NCBI RefSeq assembly: GCF_002284575.1
Contig: NZ_NPKJ01000068.1
Span: 248,001-312,000 of the forward strand
Source of the DNA: Mesorhizobium temperatum
GTDB taxonomy: Bacteria; Pseudomonadota; Alphaproteobacteria; Rhizobiales; Rhizobiaceae
Direction of reading: 5' to 3'
DNA length: 64,000 bases
Numbering within the stretch: position 1 is the stretch's first letter; each line of letters begins with the position of its first letter. Made by a program: the position numbers and the translations under genes. This document shows positions 1 through 9,137 of this stretch, one piece after another. A model generated the notes under the pieces. That model ran no database searches. It was not told where the DNA came from and worked only from the letters and a program-made list of their open reading frames with translations.

Positions 1-3000
1 CCGATGCCGCCGAACCATAAAAGGTCGACCGGCGCCTTGAGGATGGCATTCATGATCTCGACCGGCGAGGCGGTCGTCTTGCCGAGGCCGATCGCCGCGG
101 CCGCGGCCGGCGGCAGCGTGATCGACTTCTGGCTGCGCGAGACGATGACGCCGCCTTCGGACAGTTTTGTCTTGTCGTAGTCCTGCCAGCTCGAACGGGC
201 GAGGGCGAACATGCGCCGGCGCTCGGCCATCGAAGCCGCCATGTCTGGAGCGGGATCGATGAAGATGTCGCGATGGTCGAAGGCGGCGATCAGCCGGGTC
301 TGCTCGGACAGCAGCATGCCGTTGCCGAACACGTCGCCTGACATGTCGCCAACACCGACGACGGTGAAGGGCGTGGTCTGGATATCGCGGTTCATCTCGC
401 GGAAATGCCGCTTGACTGCTTCCCAGGCGCCCTTGGCGGTGATGCCCATCTTCTTATGGTCGTAGCCGGCCGAGCCGCCGCTGGCGAAAGCGTCGTCGAG
501 CCAGAAGCCATGCTTCTCGCTGATGGCGTTGGCGGTGTCGGAGAAGGTCGCCGTGCCTTTGTCGGCGGCAACGACGAAATAGGGATCGTCCTGGTCACGC
601 CTGATCACACCGGCTGGCGGAATGACGCTGTCCAGGCCGATATTGTCGGTGATCGACAACAGGCTGGAGACGTAATTCTTGTAGGCAGACGCGCCGGCTT
701 CGAAGATGGCGTCGCGGCCGGCGCCCATCGGCAGCTTCTTCGGATAGAAGCCGCCCTTGGCGCCGACCGGCACGATCACCGCGTTCTTGACCTGCTGCGC
801 CTTGACCAGGCCGAGCACCTCGGTGCGGTAGTCCTGGGCGCGGTCCGACCAGCGCAGGCCGCCGCGGGCGACCGGGCCGAAGCGCAGATGCACGCCCTCG
901 ACCTCGGAACCGTAGACGAAGATCTCCCGCCACGGCCGCGGCGCCGGCAGACCGTCGACCGCCTGCGAGTCGAGCTTGATCGCCAGCGACTGGCCCTTCT
1001 CCTTCGTATCGGCAACGAAATGATTGGAGCGTAGCGAGGCTTCGATCAGGTTGAGGTAACGACGGATGATGGTATCGTCATCGATGTTGGGAACCTCTTC
1101 CAACGCATCCCTGATCTTGGCCTTGAGGTGCTTGGCCGCGACCACCCCTTCCGTCTCCGCCGTCGGTCCGAGGCGGGCGACGAACAGCTCATGCAGGCCA
1201 CGCGCTATCTCCGGATAGCGGTTGAGCGCGGCGGCAAGGAAATCCTGGCTCTGCGGGATCCCGGCCTGCTGCAGATAGCGGCCATAGGCACGCAGGATGG
1301 TGACCTCGCTCGACCACAGCCCGGCGGTCTGGGCAAGGCCGTTATAGCCGTCATTGTCGATGTCGCCGCGCCAGACGGAAAGAAACGCGTCCTCGAACAG
1401 CGCGCCGCGGTCGCCAAGGTCGATCGGCTTGCCGTAGCTGTTTTCGAGCTCCATGTCATGGATGAAGACCATGCCGGAAGCCTCGTCGCCGACCTCGAAG
1501 GTGCGCTCGCTGATCACGCGGAAACCGATGTTCTCCAGCACCGGCACCCGCCGCGACAGCGCCACCGGGCTGCCATGGTGATAGATCTTCAGCGCCGCCT
1601 GATGCGGTTCCTGGTTGGCATGACGGTAGTAGTCGATGGCGATCGGATTGGCCGCGCTGATCTTGGCGATGCGTCCGGCATCGGCCAACGCCTCCGCCGG
1701 CGAGAAGCTGTCGCGATAGCTTCCCGAGAAGCGCGAGGCGATCGCCGTGAGCGCCGCATCGGCGCCGGTCTCGGCCGCGGTCTCGCGCAAAATGTCGTCC
1801 CAGGTCCGCACGATGGCGCGGATCGCTGCCTCGATCGTCGCCTGGTCGACCTTCGGCGTCCTGCCGCCGGAACGGCCGATGATGAAATGGACACGAGCCA
1901 GCCCGCCTTCCGGAAAGGCGGGGTAGTAGGCCGACAGCCGGCCTTGGAACACCGTCTTCAGATAGGTGCCGATCTTCTCGCGTACGACGCTGTCGTAGCG
2001 GTCGCGCGGCACGAAGACGAGGATCGAGACGAAGCGGTCGAACTGATCGGCGCGCACCAGCGCTCTGACGCGCGGCCGCTCGATCAGCCCCAAAATGGCT
2101 TCGGCGTGCTTGCGCAGGATCGGCACCGGAACCTGGAACAGCTCGTCGCGCGGATAGCTCTCCAGCACGTTGATCAGTGCCTTGCCGGAGTGATCTTCAG
2201 GGTTGAAACCGGATTTGGCGATGATGGTTTCGGCTTTCGACCTGAGATAAGGGATCTTCATCACCGAGCGCGTGTAGGCAGTCGAGGTGAACAGGCCGAC
2301 AATGCGCAGCTCGCCGGCAAGCACGCCCTTGGCGGTGTACGTCTTGACGCCGATGTAATCGAGATAGATGCGGCGGTGCACCGACGATTTGGCATTGGCC
2401 TTGGTGACGATCAGCGGTTCCGGCCCGTGCAGGAAGGCGCGGATTTCCGGCGTCGTCGACACCGCTTCGGTGCCGCGCCGCAGCACCAGCACGTCGGGAT
2501 CGGAGAGGATGCCGAGGCCGGGCTTGTCGGTGCGCTCCAGCATGCCGCTCTTCTCGCCGCCGGTGTATTTGAACTCGCGCATGCCGAGGAAGGTGAAATT
2601 GTCGTCGCGCAGCCATTCGAGAAAGGCGATCGCTTCAGTGACATGGGCCTTGTCGAGCGGCACCGGAGCGTAGCGGAACTCCGAGATTGCCTGGTCGAGG
2701 CGGGCCAGCATCGGCTTCCAGTCGGTGACAGCGGCGCGCACCTGGCCTAATATTTTCTTCAGCCGCTCGGCCAATGCGTCGGCCTGATCGGCCGAAAGAC
2801 GGGCGATATGGACGTGGATGACGCTCAGCCGCTCATGACTGTGATCGCCCTTGGCAAAGCCGCCATCGCCGAGGATTTCGTCGACGCCGCTCTTGCCGTG
2901 CCTGACGACGATGACCGGGTGAGTAACCAGCAGCGGTTCGCCGGCGCTCTCGGTGATCTCGCCGAGGATGGAATCGAACAGGAACGGCATGTTGTCGTTG

Positions 3001-3263
3001 ACGACGGTGATCACCGTCATCGGCCTGCCCTGGCGGACGACACCGGAATCGACCTCTATGGCGACGACGCAATCGCCCTTCTTGTGCCTGGCGACGGCGC
3101 GTCCGGCGAGATCGGCTGCGCGTTCGAGGGCGGTGACCTCATAGGCGGCGACATCTTCGGCCGGCGCACGGGCCAGCAGGTAATCGGCAAGCCTGCCGGG
3201 TTTCTCGCTGCCCTTGGCCGTGCTCATCTTTTTCAACTGGCTTGCAGATTTCAGGCCGGCCAT
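1..3263 (-). CDS. gdh: NAD-specific glutamate dehydrogenase (large type), C-terminus cut by window edge
   Basis: Large NAD-dependent glutamate dehydrogenase, which converts glutamate to 2-oxoglutarate and ammonium in the cytoplasm. The reverse strand is open over about 1,087 codons and runs off the left edge; the family is usually about 1,600 residues, so roughly a third is missing. The N-terminal regulatory region is present, followed by the start of the catalytic region with motifs such as VHLRFGPVARGGLRWSDRA, PVGAKGGF and VVGVGDMSGDVFGNGML. The start at 3263 is preceded by a GGGAGGG Shine-Dalgarno sequence about nine bases upstream. An in-frame ATG at 3284 is possible but has no comparable site. 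It is divergent from the AhpD-like gene at 3399. Identity is clear from the conserved motifs. Confidence 0.95.
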   Translation of the reverse strand, partial: MAGLKSASQLKKMSTAKGSEKPGRLADYLLARAPAEDVAAYEVTALERAADLAGRAVARHKKGDCVVAIEVDSGVVRQGRPMTVITVVNDNMPFLFDSILGEITESAGEPLLVTHPVIVVRHGKSGVDEILGDGGFAKGDHSHERLSVIHVHIARLSADQADALAERLKKILGQVRAAVTDWKPMLARLDQAISEFRYAPVPLDKAHVTEAIAFLEWLRDDNFTFLGMREFKYTGGEKSGMLERTDKPGLGILSDPDVLVLRRGTEAVSTTPEIRAFLHGPEPLIVTKANAKSSVHRRIYLDYIGVKTYTAKGVLAGELRIVGLFTSTAYTRSVMKIPYLRSKAETIIAKSGFNPEDHSGKALINVLESYPRDELFQVPVPILRKHAEAILGLIERPRVRALVRADQFDRFVSILVFVPRDRYDSVVREKIGTYLKTVFQGRLSAYYPAFPEGGLARVHFIIGRSGGRTPKVDQATIEAAIRAIVRTWDDILRETAAETGADAALTAIASRFSGSYRDSFSPAEALADAGRIAKISAANPIAIDYYRHANQEPHQAALKIYHHGSPVALSRRVPVLENIGFRVISERTFEVGDEASGMVFIHDMELENSYGKPIDLGDRGALFEDAFLSVWRGDIDNDGYNGLAQTAGLWSSEVTILRAYGRYLQQAGIPQSQDFLAAALNRYPEIARGLHELFVARLGPTAETEGVVAAKHLKAKIRDALEEVPNIDDDTIIRRYLNLIEASLRSNHFVADTKEKGQSLAIKLDSQAVDGLPAPRPWREIFVYGSEVEGVHLRFGPVARGGLRWSDRAQDYRTEVLGLVKAQQVKNAVIVPVGAKGGFYPKKLPMGAGRDAIFEAGASAYKNYVSSLLSITDNIGLDSVIPPAGVIRRDQDDPYFVVAADKGTATFSDTANAISEKHGFWLDDAFASGGSAGYDHKKMGITAKGAWEAVKRHFREMNRDIQTTPFTVVGVGDMSGDVFGNGMLLSEQTRLIAAFDHRDIFIDPAPDMAASMAERRRMFALARSSWQDYDKTKLSEGGVIVSRSQKSITLPPAAAAAIGLGKTTASPVEIMNAILKAPVDLLWFGGI

Positions 3264-3398
3264 GTCGCTAATCCCTCCCGTCATATGTTTTGCGACTATG
3301 GTAGCAGATGACCGATATTTGGCGACAAAGGTTTGACCGCTTGCGACGAAATGTCGGGATTCGCCGGTGGGTCACCGAAAATGAGGAGAAAATCCGCC

Positions 3399-3962
3399 AT
3401 GAAAGACAAGATCACCGCACTTGACCTCGCGCCCGCGGAACTGAGCGAAGCGACGAAGGCCTATTTCGCCAAATGCGAGGAGAAGCTCGGCCTCGTTCCC
3501 AATGTGCTTTTGGCCTACGCTTTCGACGAGACGAAGCTGCGTGCCTTCACCGATATGTACAACGATCTGATGCTGGGCCAATCCGGCCTGTCGAAGCTGG
3601 AGCGCGAGATGATCGCGGTCGCCGTCTCCTCCATCAATCATTGCTATTATTGCCTCGCCGCCCATGGCGCGGCGGTGCGCCAGCTTTCCGGCGACCCGGC
3701 CTTTGGCGAGATGATGGTGATGAACTTCCGCGCCGCCGACCTTTCCGCGAGACAGAAGCCGATGCTTGAATTCGCGGTGAAGCTGACCGAGCAGCCGGAC
3801 AAGATCGTCGAGGCCGATCGTGCAGCGCTGCGTGAGGCCGGCTTTTCGGATCGCGACATCTGGGACATCGCCTCGACCGCCGCCTTCTTCAACATGTCGA
3901 ACCGGGTGGCGGCGGCGGTCGACATGCGGCCGAACGATGAATACCACGCGATGGCAAGGTGA
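3399..3962 (+). CDS. Peroxidase-related / carboxymuconolactone decarboxylase-like (AhpD) protein
   Basis: Protein of 187 residues in the uncharacterised peroxidase-related branch of the CMD/AhpD superfamily. Near residue 80 it carries HCYYCLAAHG, the CxxC plus downstream His seen in AhpD-type redox centres, within an all-helical sequence. It probably reduces peroxides or other small electrophiles in the cytoplasm using the vicinal cysteines; the physiological partner cannot be told from sequence. The start at 3399 is chosen because an AGGAG site lies nine to ten bases upstream. A longer frame from 3333 exists but its extra 22 residues look non-native. It is followed after four bases by the broken Cys-rich gene at 3967. 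Confidence 0.88.
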   Translation: MKDKITALDLAPAELSEATKAYFAKCEEKLGLVPNVLLAYAFDETKLRAFTDMYNDLMLGQSGLSKLEREMIAVAVSSINHCYYCLAAHGAAVRQLSGDPAFGEMMVMNFRAADLSARQKPMLEFAVKLTEQPDKIVEADRAALREAGFSDRDIWDIASTAAFFNMSNRVAAAVDMRPNDEYHAMAR

Positions 3963-3966
3963 CGGG

Positions 3967-4405
3967 ATGACAGTAGACACGTCGCGCAAGTGGTGGGTGG
4001 GCAGCGAGCCGAGCGATATTGCGGAATTCCTGAAAGCCTACGCCTCCGAAGGAGCTGAAGTCGACGAGTTCCGGCTTGCCCGATGCGGATGCGGATCGAC
4101 GTCGTTTCTCCTTGATGCCTGACGATGAAGGCGTGGCGCGGCGAACATCCACGGTCTGTGCGACCGAACATTTTATCTGCGACAGTCAGGACTACTGGGA
4201 CGAATCCGAGCCGGAACGCCTGGTGTGCATCGAATGCGAATCCGAAGTCGCAAATGTCGGCGTCGGGTTTTCTATTTATCCAGCACGTGGTGGCGTTCGC
4301 TGGCTTTATGTCGGGTATCGATGCTCGGCTTGTGGCGTATTGGGATGTTTCGCCGGTTGGAAGGTGGGCACTTTGGATAGCATGATCCTATTGGACAACG
4401 TCTAG
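3967..4405 (+). pseudogene. Cys-rich (zinc-ribbon-like) conserved hypothetical protein, split by a +1 frameshift
   Basis: Two overlapping frames read as one protein. Frame one (3967-4122) begins MTVDTSRKWWVGSEPSDI, holds RCGCGS and stops at a TGA at 4120-4122. Frame two continues with DDEGVARRTSTVC from 4121, then HFICDS, CIECES and a final CSACGVLGCFAGWKVG. Dropping the T at 4120 joins them into one frame of about 145 residues with three Cys pairs, suggesting a metal-binding ribbon fold. The first half has a normal start four bases after the AhpD-like gene. The joined product would be a conserved protein of unknown function. The lesion is either a real one-base insertion or a sequencing error; reads would settle it. 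Confidence 0.7.
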
Positions 4406-4523
4406 TGACTACGTCGAATATTAGTTGTCGCTCATTCTCGTTGCGTCTTTGCCGGTTTGGTCCGATGATCGCTCTGCGGCGTGACCGCATGCCGGTTGAT
4501 GCCGCCGATCAACGGAGGAGAAC

Positions 4524-4847
4524 ATGGCGAAATTTCTCTATGTGTATCACGGCTCGGGCAAGATGCCGACCGAGGAGGCCGAACGGCAAGCAGCGATGGA
4601 TGCCTGGAACGGATGGTACGGCAAGCTTGGCGCGGCCGTGGTCGACGGTGGCAATCCGGTCGGCATGTCGAAGACCGTGCTGCCCGGCGGTAAGGTCGAG
4701 AACAATGGCGGCAGCAATCCGACCGCCGGTTACACAATCATCGAAGCGAAAGATATCGACGATGCCGTCGATAAGGCCAAGGACTGTCCTATCCTGAAGG
4801 ACCCGGGTTTCAGTGTCGAGATCGCGCCGATAATCGAAATGGGTTGA
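4524..4847 (+). CDS. YCII-related domain protein
   Basis: Small cytoplasmic protein of 107 residues with the layout of the YCII/DGPF family: an N-terminal strand (MAKFLYVYHG), a helix around MDAWNGWYGKL, and a central GYTIIEAKDIDDAVDKAKDCP segment typical of ferredoxin-like dimeric alpha-beta barrels. Many family members sit beside ECF sigma factors; none is seen here. The start has a GGAG site upstream (AACGGAGGAGAAC). It stands between the frameshifted Cys-rich gene and the convergent lysE-like gene, with only nine bases between the two stops and no hairpin there. The reaction, if any, is unknown. Confidence 0.85.
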   Translation: MAKFLYVYHGSGKMPTEEAERQAAMDAWNGWYGKLGAAVVDGGNPVGMSKTVLPGGKVENNGGSNPTAGYTIIEAKDIDDAVDKAKDCPILKDPGFSVEIAPIIEMG

Positions 4848-4856
4848 CGCACCGGC

Positions 4857-5471
4857 TCAGGATCGAGCCGCGATCGCCGCTGCGGCGCCGGCCATGGTGC
4901 CGGCGCTGACACGGTTGGCGATCTTCATCGCCCGCTTGCTCTTCAGCAGTTTTCGCGCCTGCGCTGCCGCAAGCACCCAGGCCAGATCGATGGCGACCAG
5001 AACCACGGCCATGGTCAGCGTCAGCTCGATCCAGCCGACGACCGTCACCGAGGCGAGATCGATGATGGTCGGCAGCAGCGCCAGGTAGAACATCATGATC
5101 TTGGGATTGCCGAGCGTCACCGCCATGCCGGCAAAGAACAGTTTGACGGCCGACTCCTCGCGCGGCATCTCGCCCTCGCGCGCCTCGACCGGGGCCGTCC
5201 ACATCTTCCAGGCGAGGTAGGCGAGATAGGCGACGCCGACCCATTTCAGCACGACGAAGGCGAGATGGAAGGTCTGCGCCACCACCGCCAGCCCGAACAC
5301 CGCCAGTGACAGCCAGATGCCCTCGCCGATCCACATGGCGAGCAGGAATGGGAATACGTCGCGAAAGCCCTTTGCGATGACCCGCGCCACCAGAGCGGCG
5401 ATCGAGGGGCCGGGCGAGCCAGCGGCGACGAAAAGGGCGGCGGCGAAGATCAGAAGCGAGGTGAAGTGCAT
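4857..5471 (-). CDS. LysE family translocator
   Basis: Inner-membrane exporter of the LysE/RhtB superfamily, 204 residues, the usual family size. It has about six hydrophobic segments and the N-terminal signature GSPGPSIAALVARVIAKG near residue 18, followed by a transmembrane stretch ending at WVGVAYLAYLAWKMW. The mid-region MAVTLGNPKIMMFYLALLPT matches the conserved NPK loop of the family. Such proteins export amino acids or their analogues; the substrate cannot be deduced here. It is monocistronic as far as the window shows, convergent with the YCII gene, and its upstream region (5472 onward) faces the DUF1062 gene. Confidence 0.92.
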   Translation of the reverse strand: MHFTSLLIFAAALFVAAGSPGPSIAALVARVIAKGFRDVFPFLLAMWIGEGIWLSLAVFGLAVVAQTFHLAFVVLKWVGVAYLAYLAWKMWTAPVEAREGEMPREESAVKLFFAGMAVTLGNPKIMMFYLALLPTIIDLASVTVVGWIELTLTMAVVLVAIDLAWVLAAAQARKLLKSKRAMKIANRVSAGTMAGAAAAIAARS

Positions 5472-5867
5472 GACCGGGATCTTTGCTCGGGACGTTGATC
5501 GCTCGATTGTAGCGCAAGTGTTCCACCGGCGGTAGCACCGATCAAGGAAGAGGCTTACCGGCTCGACACCTCGCGGCTAGAACTTCCATCCCGACACAAT
5601 TTCGAGCTTCACTTTGCCTACGTAACCGCCGGTCTCGTCAACTCCCCCGACACAATGCATGGCGCCGCTTTTCGCGACGTCTGTTTCATATCATGTGTTC
5701 CTCAGGGTGGCGGTTCGAGACCGGTTTGGCACTGCTGAACCGCTGTCGCGCACAATCCCCCGCGACACCTGATTTCCGACCACCGCAGCCTCTCGCCACG
5801 CCGTGCCCGCATGGGCATCTCGACATCGCCGATCTGACGAACTTCCCGACGGGAAGGGCTTTTCGGC
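5472..5867. other. Intergenic region between lysE-like and DUF1062 genes
   Basis: About 395 bases between two divergent starts. Open frames that cross it have no recognisable motif and poor start sites. It presumably carries both promoters, but no convincing promoter, operator or RNA structure was recognised. Confidence 0.4.
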
Positions 5868-6536
5868 ATGTCTTCTATACTGCGTATCCGCTGGGCGATC
5901 GCGCCCAAAACCGCACCTCGACCTCACATCAACTGCAATCGCTGCGGCGGCCTGAAGCCTTACCACTGCCGCGGGAAATTCCGCGTCAACGCCAACGGCA
6001 AACGCATCGACGCGTGGCTGATCTACCGATGCATCGATTGCGACAATTCCTGGAATTTCGGCATTCTGGAGCGGTGCAACCGCCGCGAGATCGAGCCTGC
6101 GTTGCTGCAGGCACTCGAAAGCAACGACCCGGCCCTGGCGCGGCGCCATGCATTCGATGTTGTCGCACTGCGAAGCAGGATCGGACGCGTCGAGGAATTT
6201 CCCGAAGCCGCCGTCCACAAGGAGATGCTCGGCGACAGGCCGGAAAACATCGCCGCTCTCGAGCTCCAGCTCGGGCTTGAGGTGCCGACAGCGCTGCGGC
6301 TCGACCGGTTGCTCGCCAGCGAACTCGGCATCTCGCGATCGCGGCTTCAGGCCTGGGCAGAGAAGCGATCGCTGGTCGTTGGTCCGGACGGGGCCAAAGC
6401 CTTGCGCAAGCCGGCCCGAGCGGGAACGGCGATCCGCATCGATCTGGCCGGTGAGCCCGATCGCGACGGCATTATCGCGGCTGCCGGCGGGCAAAGTAAA
6501 AAGGGAGGGAGCACGCGCGTGCTCCCTCCCTCATAA
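5868..6536 (+). CDS. DUF1062 domain-containing protein
   Basis: Protein of 222 residues of the DUF1062 family, of unknown function. It has two Cys pairs, CNRCGG near residue 25 and CIDCDNSWN near residue 55, which together look like a zinc ribbon, with the conserved GKFRVNANGKRIDAWLIYRC between them. A C-terminal part (LASELGISRSRLQAW) resembles an S4-like or HTH-like segment, so nucleic-acid binding is possible. The start at 5868 has a GGGAAGGG site upstream. The last dozen codons overlap the terminator of the convergent typA gene, giving an odd C-terminus (KKGGSTRVLPPS) that is probably not conserved. Confidence 0.85.
   Translation: MSSILRIRWAIAPKTAPRPHINCNRCGGLKPYHCRGKFRVNANGKRIDAWLIYRCIDCDNSWNFGILERCNRREIEPALLQALESNDPALARRHAFDVVALRSRIGRVEEFPEAAVHKEMLGDRPENIAALELQLGLEVPTALRLDRLLASELGISRSRLQAWAEKRSLVVGPDGAKALRKPARAGTAIRIDLAGEPDRDGIIAAAGGQSKKGGSTRVLPPS
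6502..6531 (-). terminator. Rho-independent terminator of typA
   Basis: A perfect 15-base-pair palindrome (AGGGAGGGAGCACGC and its complement, no loop spacer) is followed on the minus strand by TTTTT (plus-strand AAAAA at 6497-6501). It lies 24 bases beyond the typA stop, in the correct orientation. It also forms part of the 3' end of the DUF1062 coding frame on the other strand. Confidence 0.85.
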
Positions 6537-6554
6537 CCGCTGAGAAGAAAAGGC

Positions 6555-8384
6555 TTACGCGGCGCCGACCACTTTGGCCGACTTCTCAAAACGCTTGCGC
6601 TCGTTCGGATCGAGATAGAGCTTGCGCAGCCGGATGGTCTTCGGCGTCACCTCGACCAGTTCGTCGTCCTGGATCCAGGCCAGCGCGCGTTCCAGCGTCA
6701 TGCGGATCGGCGGCGTCAGCTTCACCGCCTCGTCCTTGCCGGCGGCGCGGATGTTGGTCAGCTTCTTGCCCTTCAGCACGTTCACTTCGAGGTCGTTGTC
6801 GCGTGAATGGATGCCGATGATCATGCCCTGATAGACCTTGACGCCCGGATCGATGACCATCGGACCTCGGTCTTCCAGGTTCCACATGGCATAAGCCACC
6901 GATTCACCCTGTTCGTTGGAGATCAGCACGCCGTTGGTGCGGCCCGGCAGCTCACCCTTATAGGGTTCGTAGGCATGGAACAGCCGATTCATGACAGCGG
7001 TGCCGCGCGTGTCGGTCAGCAGTTCCGACTGGTAGCCGATCAGGCCGCGCGTCGGAGCGTGGAAAACGATGCGCTGGCGGTTGCCGCCTGACGGGCGCAA
7101 TTCGACCATCTCGGCCTTGCGCTCCGACATCTTCTGCACGACGACGCCGGCATGCTCCTCGTCGACGTCGATAACGACTTCCTCGACCGGCTCGAGCAAT
7201 TCGCCGTTTTCGCCCTGCTGCATGACGACGCGCGGACGCGACACGGCGATCTCAAAACCTTCGCGGCGCATCGTCTCGATCAGAACGGCAAGCTGCAATT
7301 CGCCGCGGCCGGAGACGAAGAACGAGTCCTTGTCCGGCGATTCCTCGATCTTCAGCGCGACATTGCCTTCGGCCTCGCGCAGCAGGCGGTCGCGAATGAC
7401 ACGGCTGGTCACCTTGTCGCCCTCGGTGCCGGCCAGCGGGCTATCGTTGACGAGGAACGACATCGTCACGGTCGGCGGATCGATCGGCTGCGCATGCAGC
7501 GGCTCGGTCACCGACGCGTCGCAGAACGTGTCGGCGACAGTGCCCTTCGACAGGCCGGCAATGGCGACGATGTCGCCCGCCTGCGCCTCGTCGATCGGCT
7601 GGCGCTCGAGCCCGCGGAAAGCCAGGATCTTCGAGATGCGGCCGGTTTCGACCTGGGTGCCGTCATGATGCAGCACCTTGACCGCCTGGTTGGATTTCAG
7701 CGTGCCGGATTCGATGCGGCCGGTGATGATGCGGCCAAGGAACGGATTGGCTTCCAGGATGGTGCCGATCATCCGGAACGGGCCGGGATGGACGGTCGGC
7801 GCCGGCACATGCTTGATGACGAGATCGAACAGCGGCGCCAGACCCTGGTCCTTCGGACCTTCGGGGTTTTCCGAGACCCAGCCGTCGCGGCCCGAGCCGT
7901 AAAGGATCGGGAAGTCGAGCTGCTCGTCGGTCGCATCGAGCGCCGCAAACAGGTCGAACACTTCGTTGACCACCTCGACGTGGCGGGCATCCGGCCGGTC
8001 GATCTTGTTGATGACGACGATCGGCTTCAATCCGACCTTGAGCGCCTTGCCGACGACAAACTTGGTCTGTGGCATCGGCCCTTCGGCGGCGTCGACCAGC
8101 ACGATGGCCGAATCCACCATCGACAGGATGCGCTCGACTTCACCGCCGAAATCGGCGTGGCCGGGAGTGTCGACGATGTTGATGCGGGTGTCCTTCCAGT
8201 CGACCGAAGTCGCCTTGGCCAGGATGGTGATGCCGCGTTCCTTTTCCAAGTCGTTCGAATCCATGGCGCGTTCGGCAACGCGCTGGTTGTCGCGGAACGA
8301 GCCGGACTGTTTCAGGAGCTGGTCGACGAGGGTGGTTTTTCCATGGTCGACGTGCGCGATGATCGCGATATTACGAATTTTCAT
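6555..8384 (-). CDS. typA: Translational GTPase TypA/BipA
   Basis: Ribosome-associated GTPase of 609 residues, the standard length for TypA/BipA, which acts in ribosome assembly and stress or cold adaptation. The GTPase domain shows AHVDHGKTTL (G1, near residue 10), RGITI (G2), DTPGHADFGGEVER (G3) and NKIDR (G4). Domains II, III, V and the BipA-specific C-terminus (LTPPIRMTLERALAWI) follow. The start at 8384 gives the canonical MKIRNIAIIAHVDHG N-terminus; the longer frame from 8468 adds unrelated residues. A strong hairpin terminator follows the stop. It is divergent from the small gene at 8585. Confidence 0.97.
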   Translation of the reverse strand: MKIRNIAIIAHVDHGKTTLVDQLLKQSGSFRDNQRVAERAMDSNDLEKERGITILAKATSVDWKDTRINIVDTPGHADFGGEVERILSMVDSAIVLVDAAEGPMPQTKFVVGKALKVGLKPIVVINKIDRPDARHVEVVNEVFDLFAALDATDEQLDFPILYGSGRDGWVSENPEGPKDQGLAPLFDLVIKHVPAPTVHPGPFRMIGTILEANPFLGRIITGRIESGTLKSNQAVKVLHHDGTQVETGRISKILAFRGLERQPIDEAQAGDIVAIAGLSKGTVADTFCDASVTEPLHAQPIDPPTVTMSFLVNDSPLAGTEGDKVTSRVIRDRLLREAEGNVALKIEESPDKDSFFVSGRGELQLAVLIETMRREGFEIAVSRPRVVMQQGENGELLEPVEEVVIDVDEEHAGVVVQKMSERKAEMVELRPSGGNRQRIVFHAPTRGLIGYQSELLTDTRGTAVMNRLFHAYEPYKGELPGRTNGVLISNEQGESVAYAMWNLEDRGPMVIDPGVKVYQGMIIGIHSRDNDLEVNVLKGKKLTNIRAAGKDEAVKLTPPIRMTLERALAWIQDDELVEVTPKTIRLRKLYLDPNERKRFEKSAKVVGAA

Positions 8385-8584
8385 GTTGTGGTCTCGGGAG
8401 CGTTGCAGGCAGCAGGCCAAAAGGCGCTGCCTCTTTCGGTTGGGCGGCTCATACAGGGTTTTTCGCAATTGCGAAAGAGGAGGCGTGCCACCAAATACAT
8501 GGTCACCAAATCTTAAGCGTCTTGGTGTGAAATGGAGTTATTAACCAAAGCGGAACCTTTCGCGGTCGGGACAGTTCAAATTTC

Positions 8585-8863
8585 ATGAGCAATACGGGCA
8601 TCAAATACCGGCCAATCGCATGGGCTGCCCTCGCCGTCCTCCTTGCGGCAGGCGCGGCACAATCGGCCGCGTCGTTGAAGGACACACGGCCTGCCCTGCC
8701 GTCCGACACACGAACGGCGGAGCAGTTGTTTGCCGATGCTCCCGATGGCGTCGACCCGGTGGTGACCGGGCCGGTTAGTGCCGCCTTCAAGCAGAGGCAG
8801 GAGGCTGCCAACTGCGACAGCGCTGTTTGGCCCAAAATTCCCACCGTTTGCTATCCAGATTAG
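8585..8863 (+). CDS. Small secreted hypothetical protein
   Basis: A 92-residue product with an N-terminal signal peptide (hydrophobic AAWAALAVLLAAGAAQSAAS, likely cleavage near residue 30). The mature part of about 60 residues has two cysteines (ANCDS and TVCYPD), which could form one disulfide in the periplasm. No family was recognised. It has its own weak ribosome site (GGGAC) upstream and stands alone between typA and a palindromic repeat element. Confidence 0.6.
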   Translation: MSNTGIKYRPIAWAALAVLLAAGAAQSAASLKDTRPALPSDTRTAEQLFADAPDGVDPVVTGPVSAAFKQRQEAANCDSAVWPKIPTVCYPD

Positions 8864-8932
8864 GGCTGCTTTCGGCACATTGTTGAAAAGATCGGATCGG
8901 CCCTTCCTGAAATCTTGCCAACGCCGGCGCGG

Positions 8933-9094
8933 CCCCTCATCCGCCTGCCGGCACCTTCTCCCCGTAAACGGGGAGAAGCCCGCTGCGCGAAATGTCGGCT
9001 CTCCTTCTGCAACGTTCGCGATTAGCGAAATCTTCGATGCGGGCCACTTTCTCCCCGTTTACGGGGAGAAATGCCCGGCAGGGCAATCAGGGGC
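8933..9094. repeat. Palindromic intergenic repeat (RIME-like), copy 1
   Basis: Outer arms CCCCTCATCCGCCTGCCGG and GCCCGGCAGGGCAATCAGGGG, with two inner palindromes CTCCCCGTAAACGGGGAG and CTCCCCGTTTACGGGGAG. The same motifs recur at 13658-13823. This architecture resembles rhizobial intergenic mosaic elements. Confidence 0.8.
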
Positions 9095-9137
9095 AGCACG
9101 ACGTCACCCAGGCTTGATACAAGGTGACCCAGTCCCC

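Noticed and set aside
1128..2750. Long plus-strand open frame of 540 codons
   Set aside because: It is antisense to the glutamate dehydrogenase gene, whose reverse-strand frame carries family motifs; GC-rich codon bias creates such shadows.
7152..8516. Plus-strand frame of 454 codons
   Set aside because: Antisense shadow of typA with no domain and no start signal.
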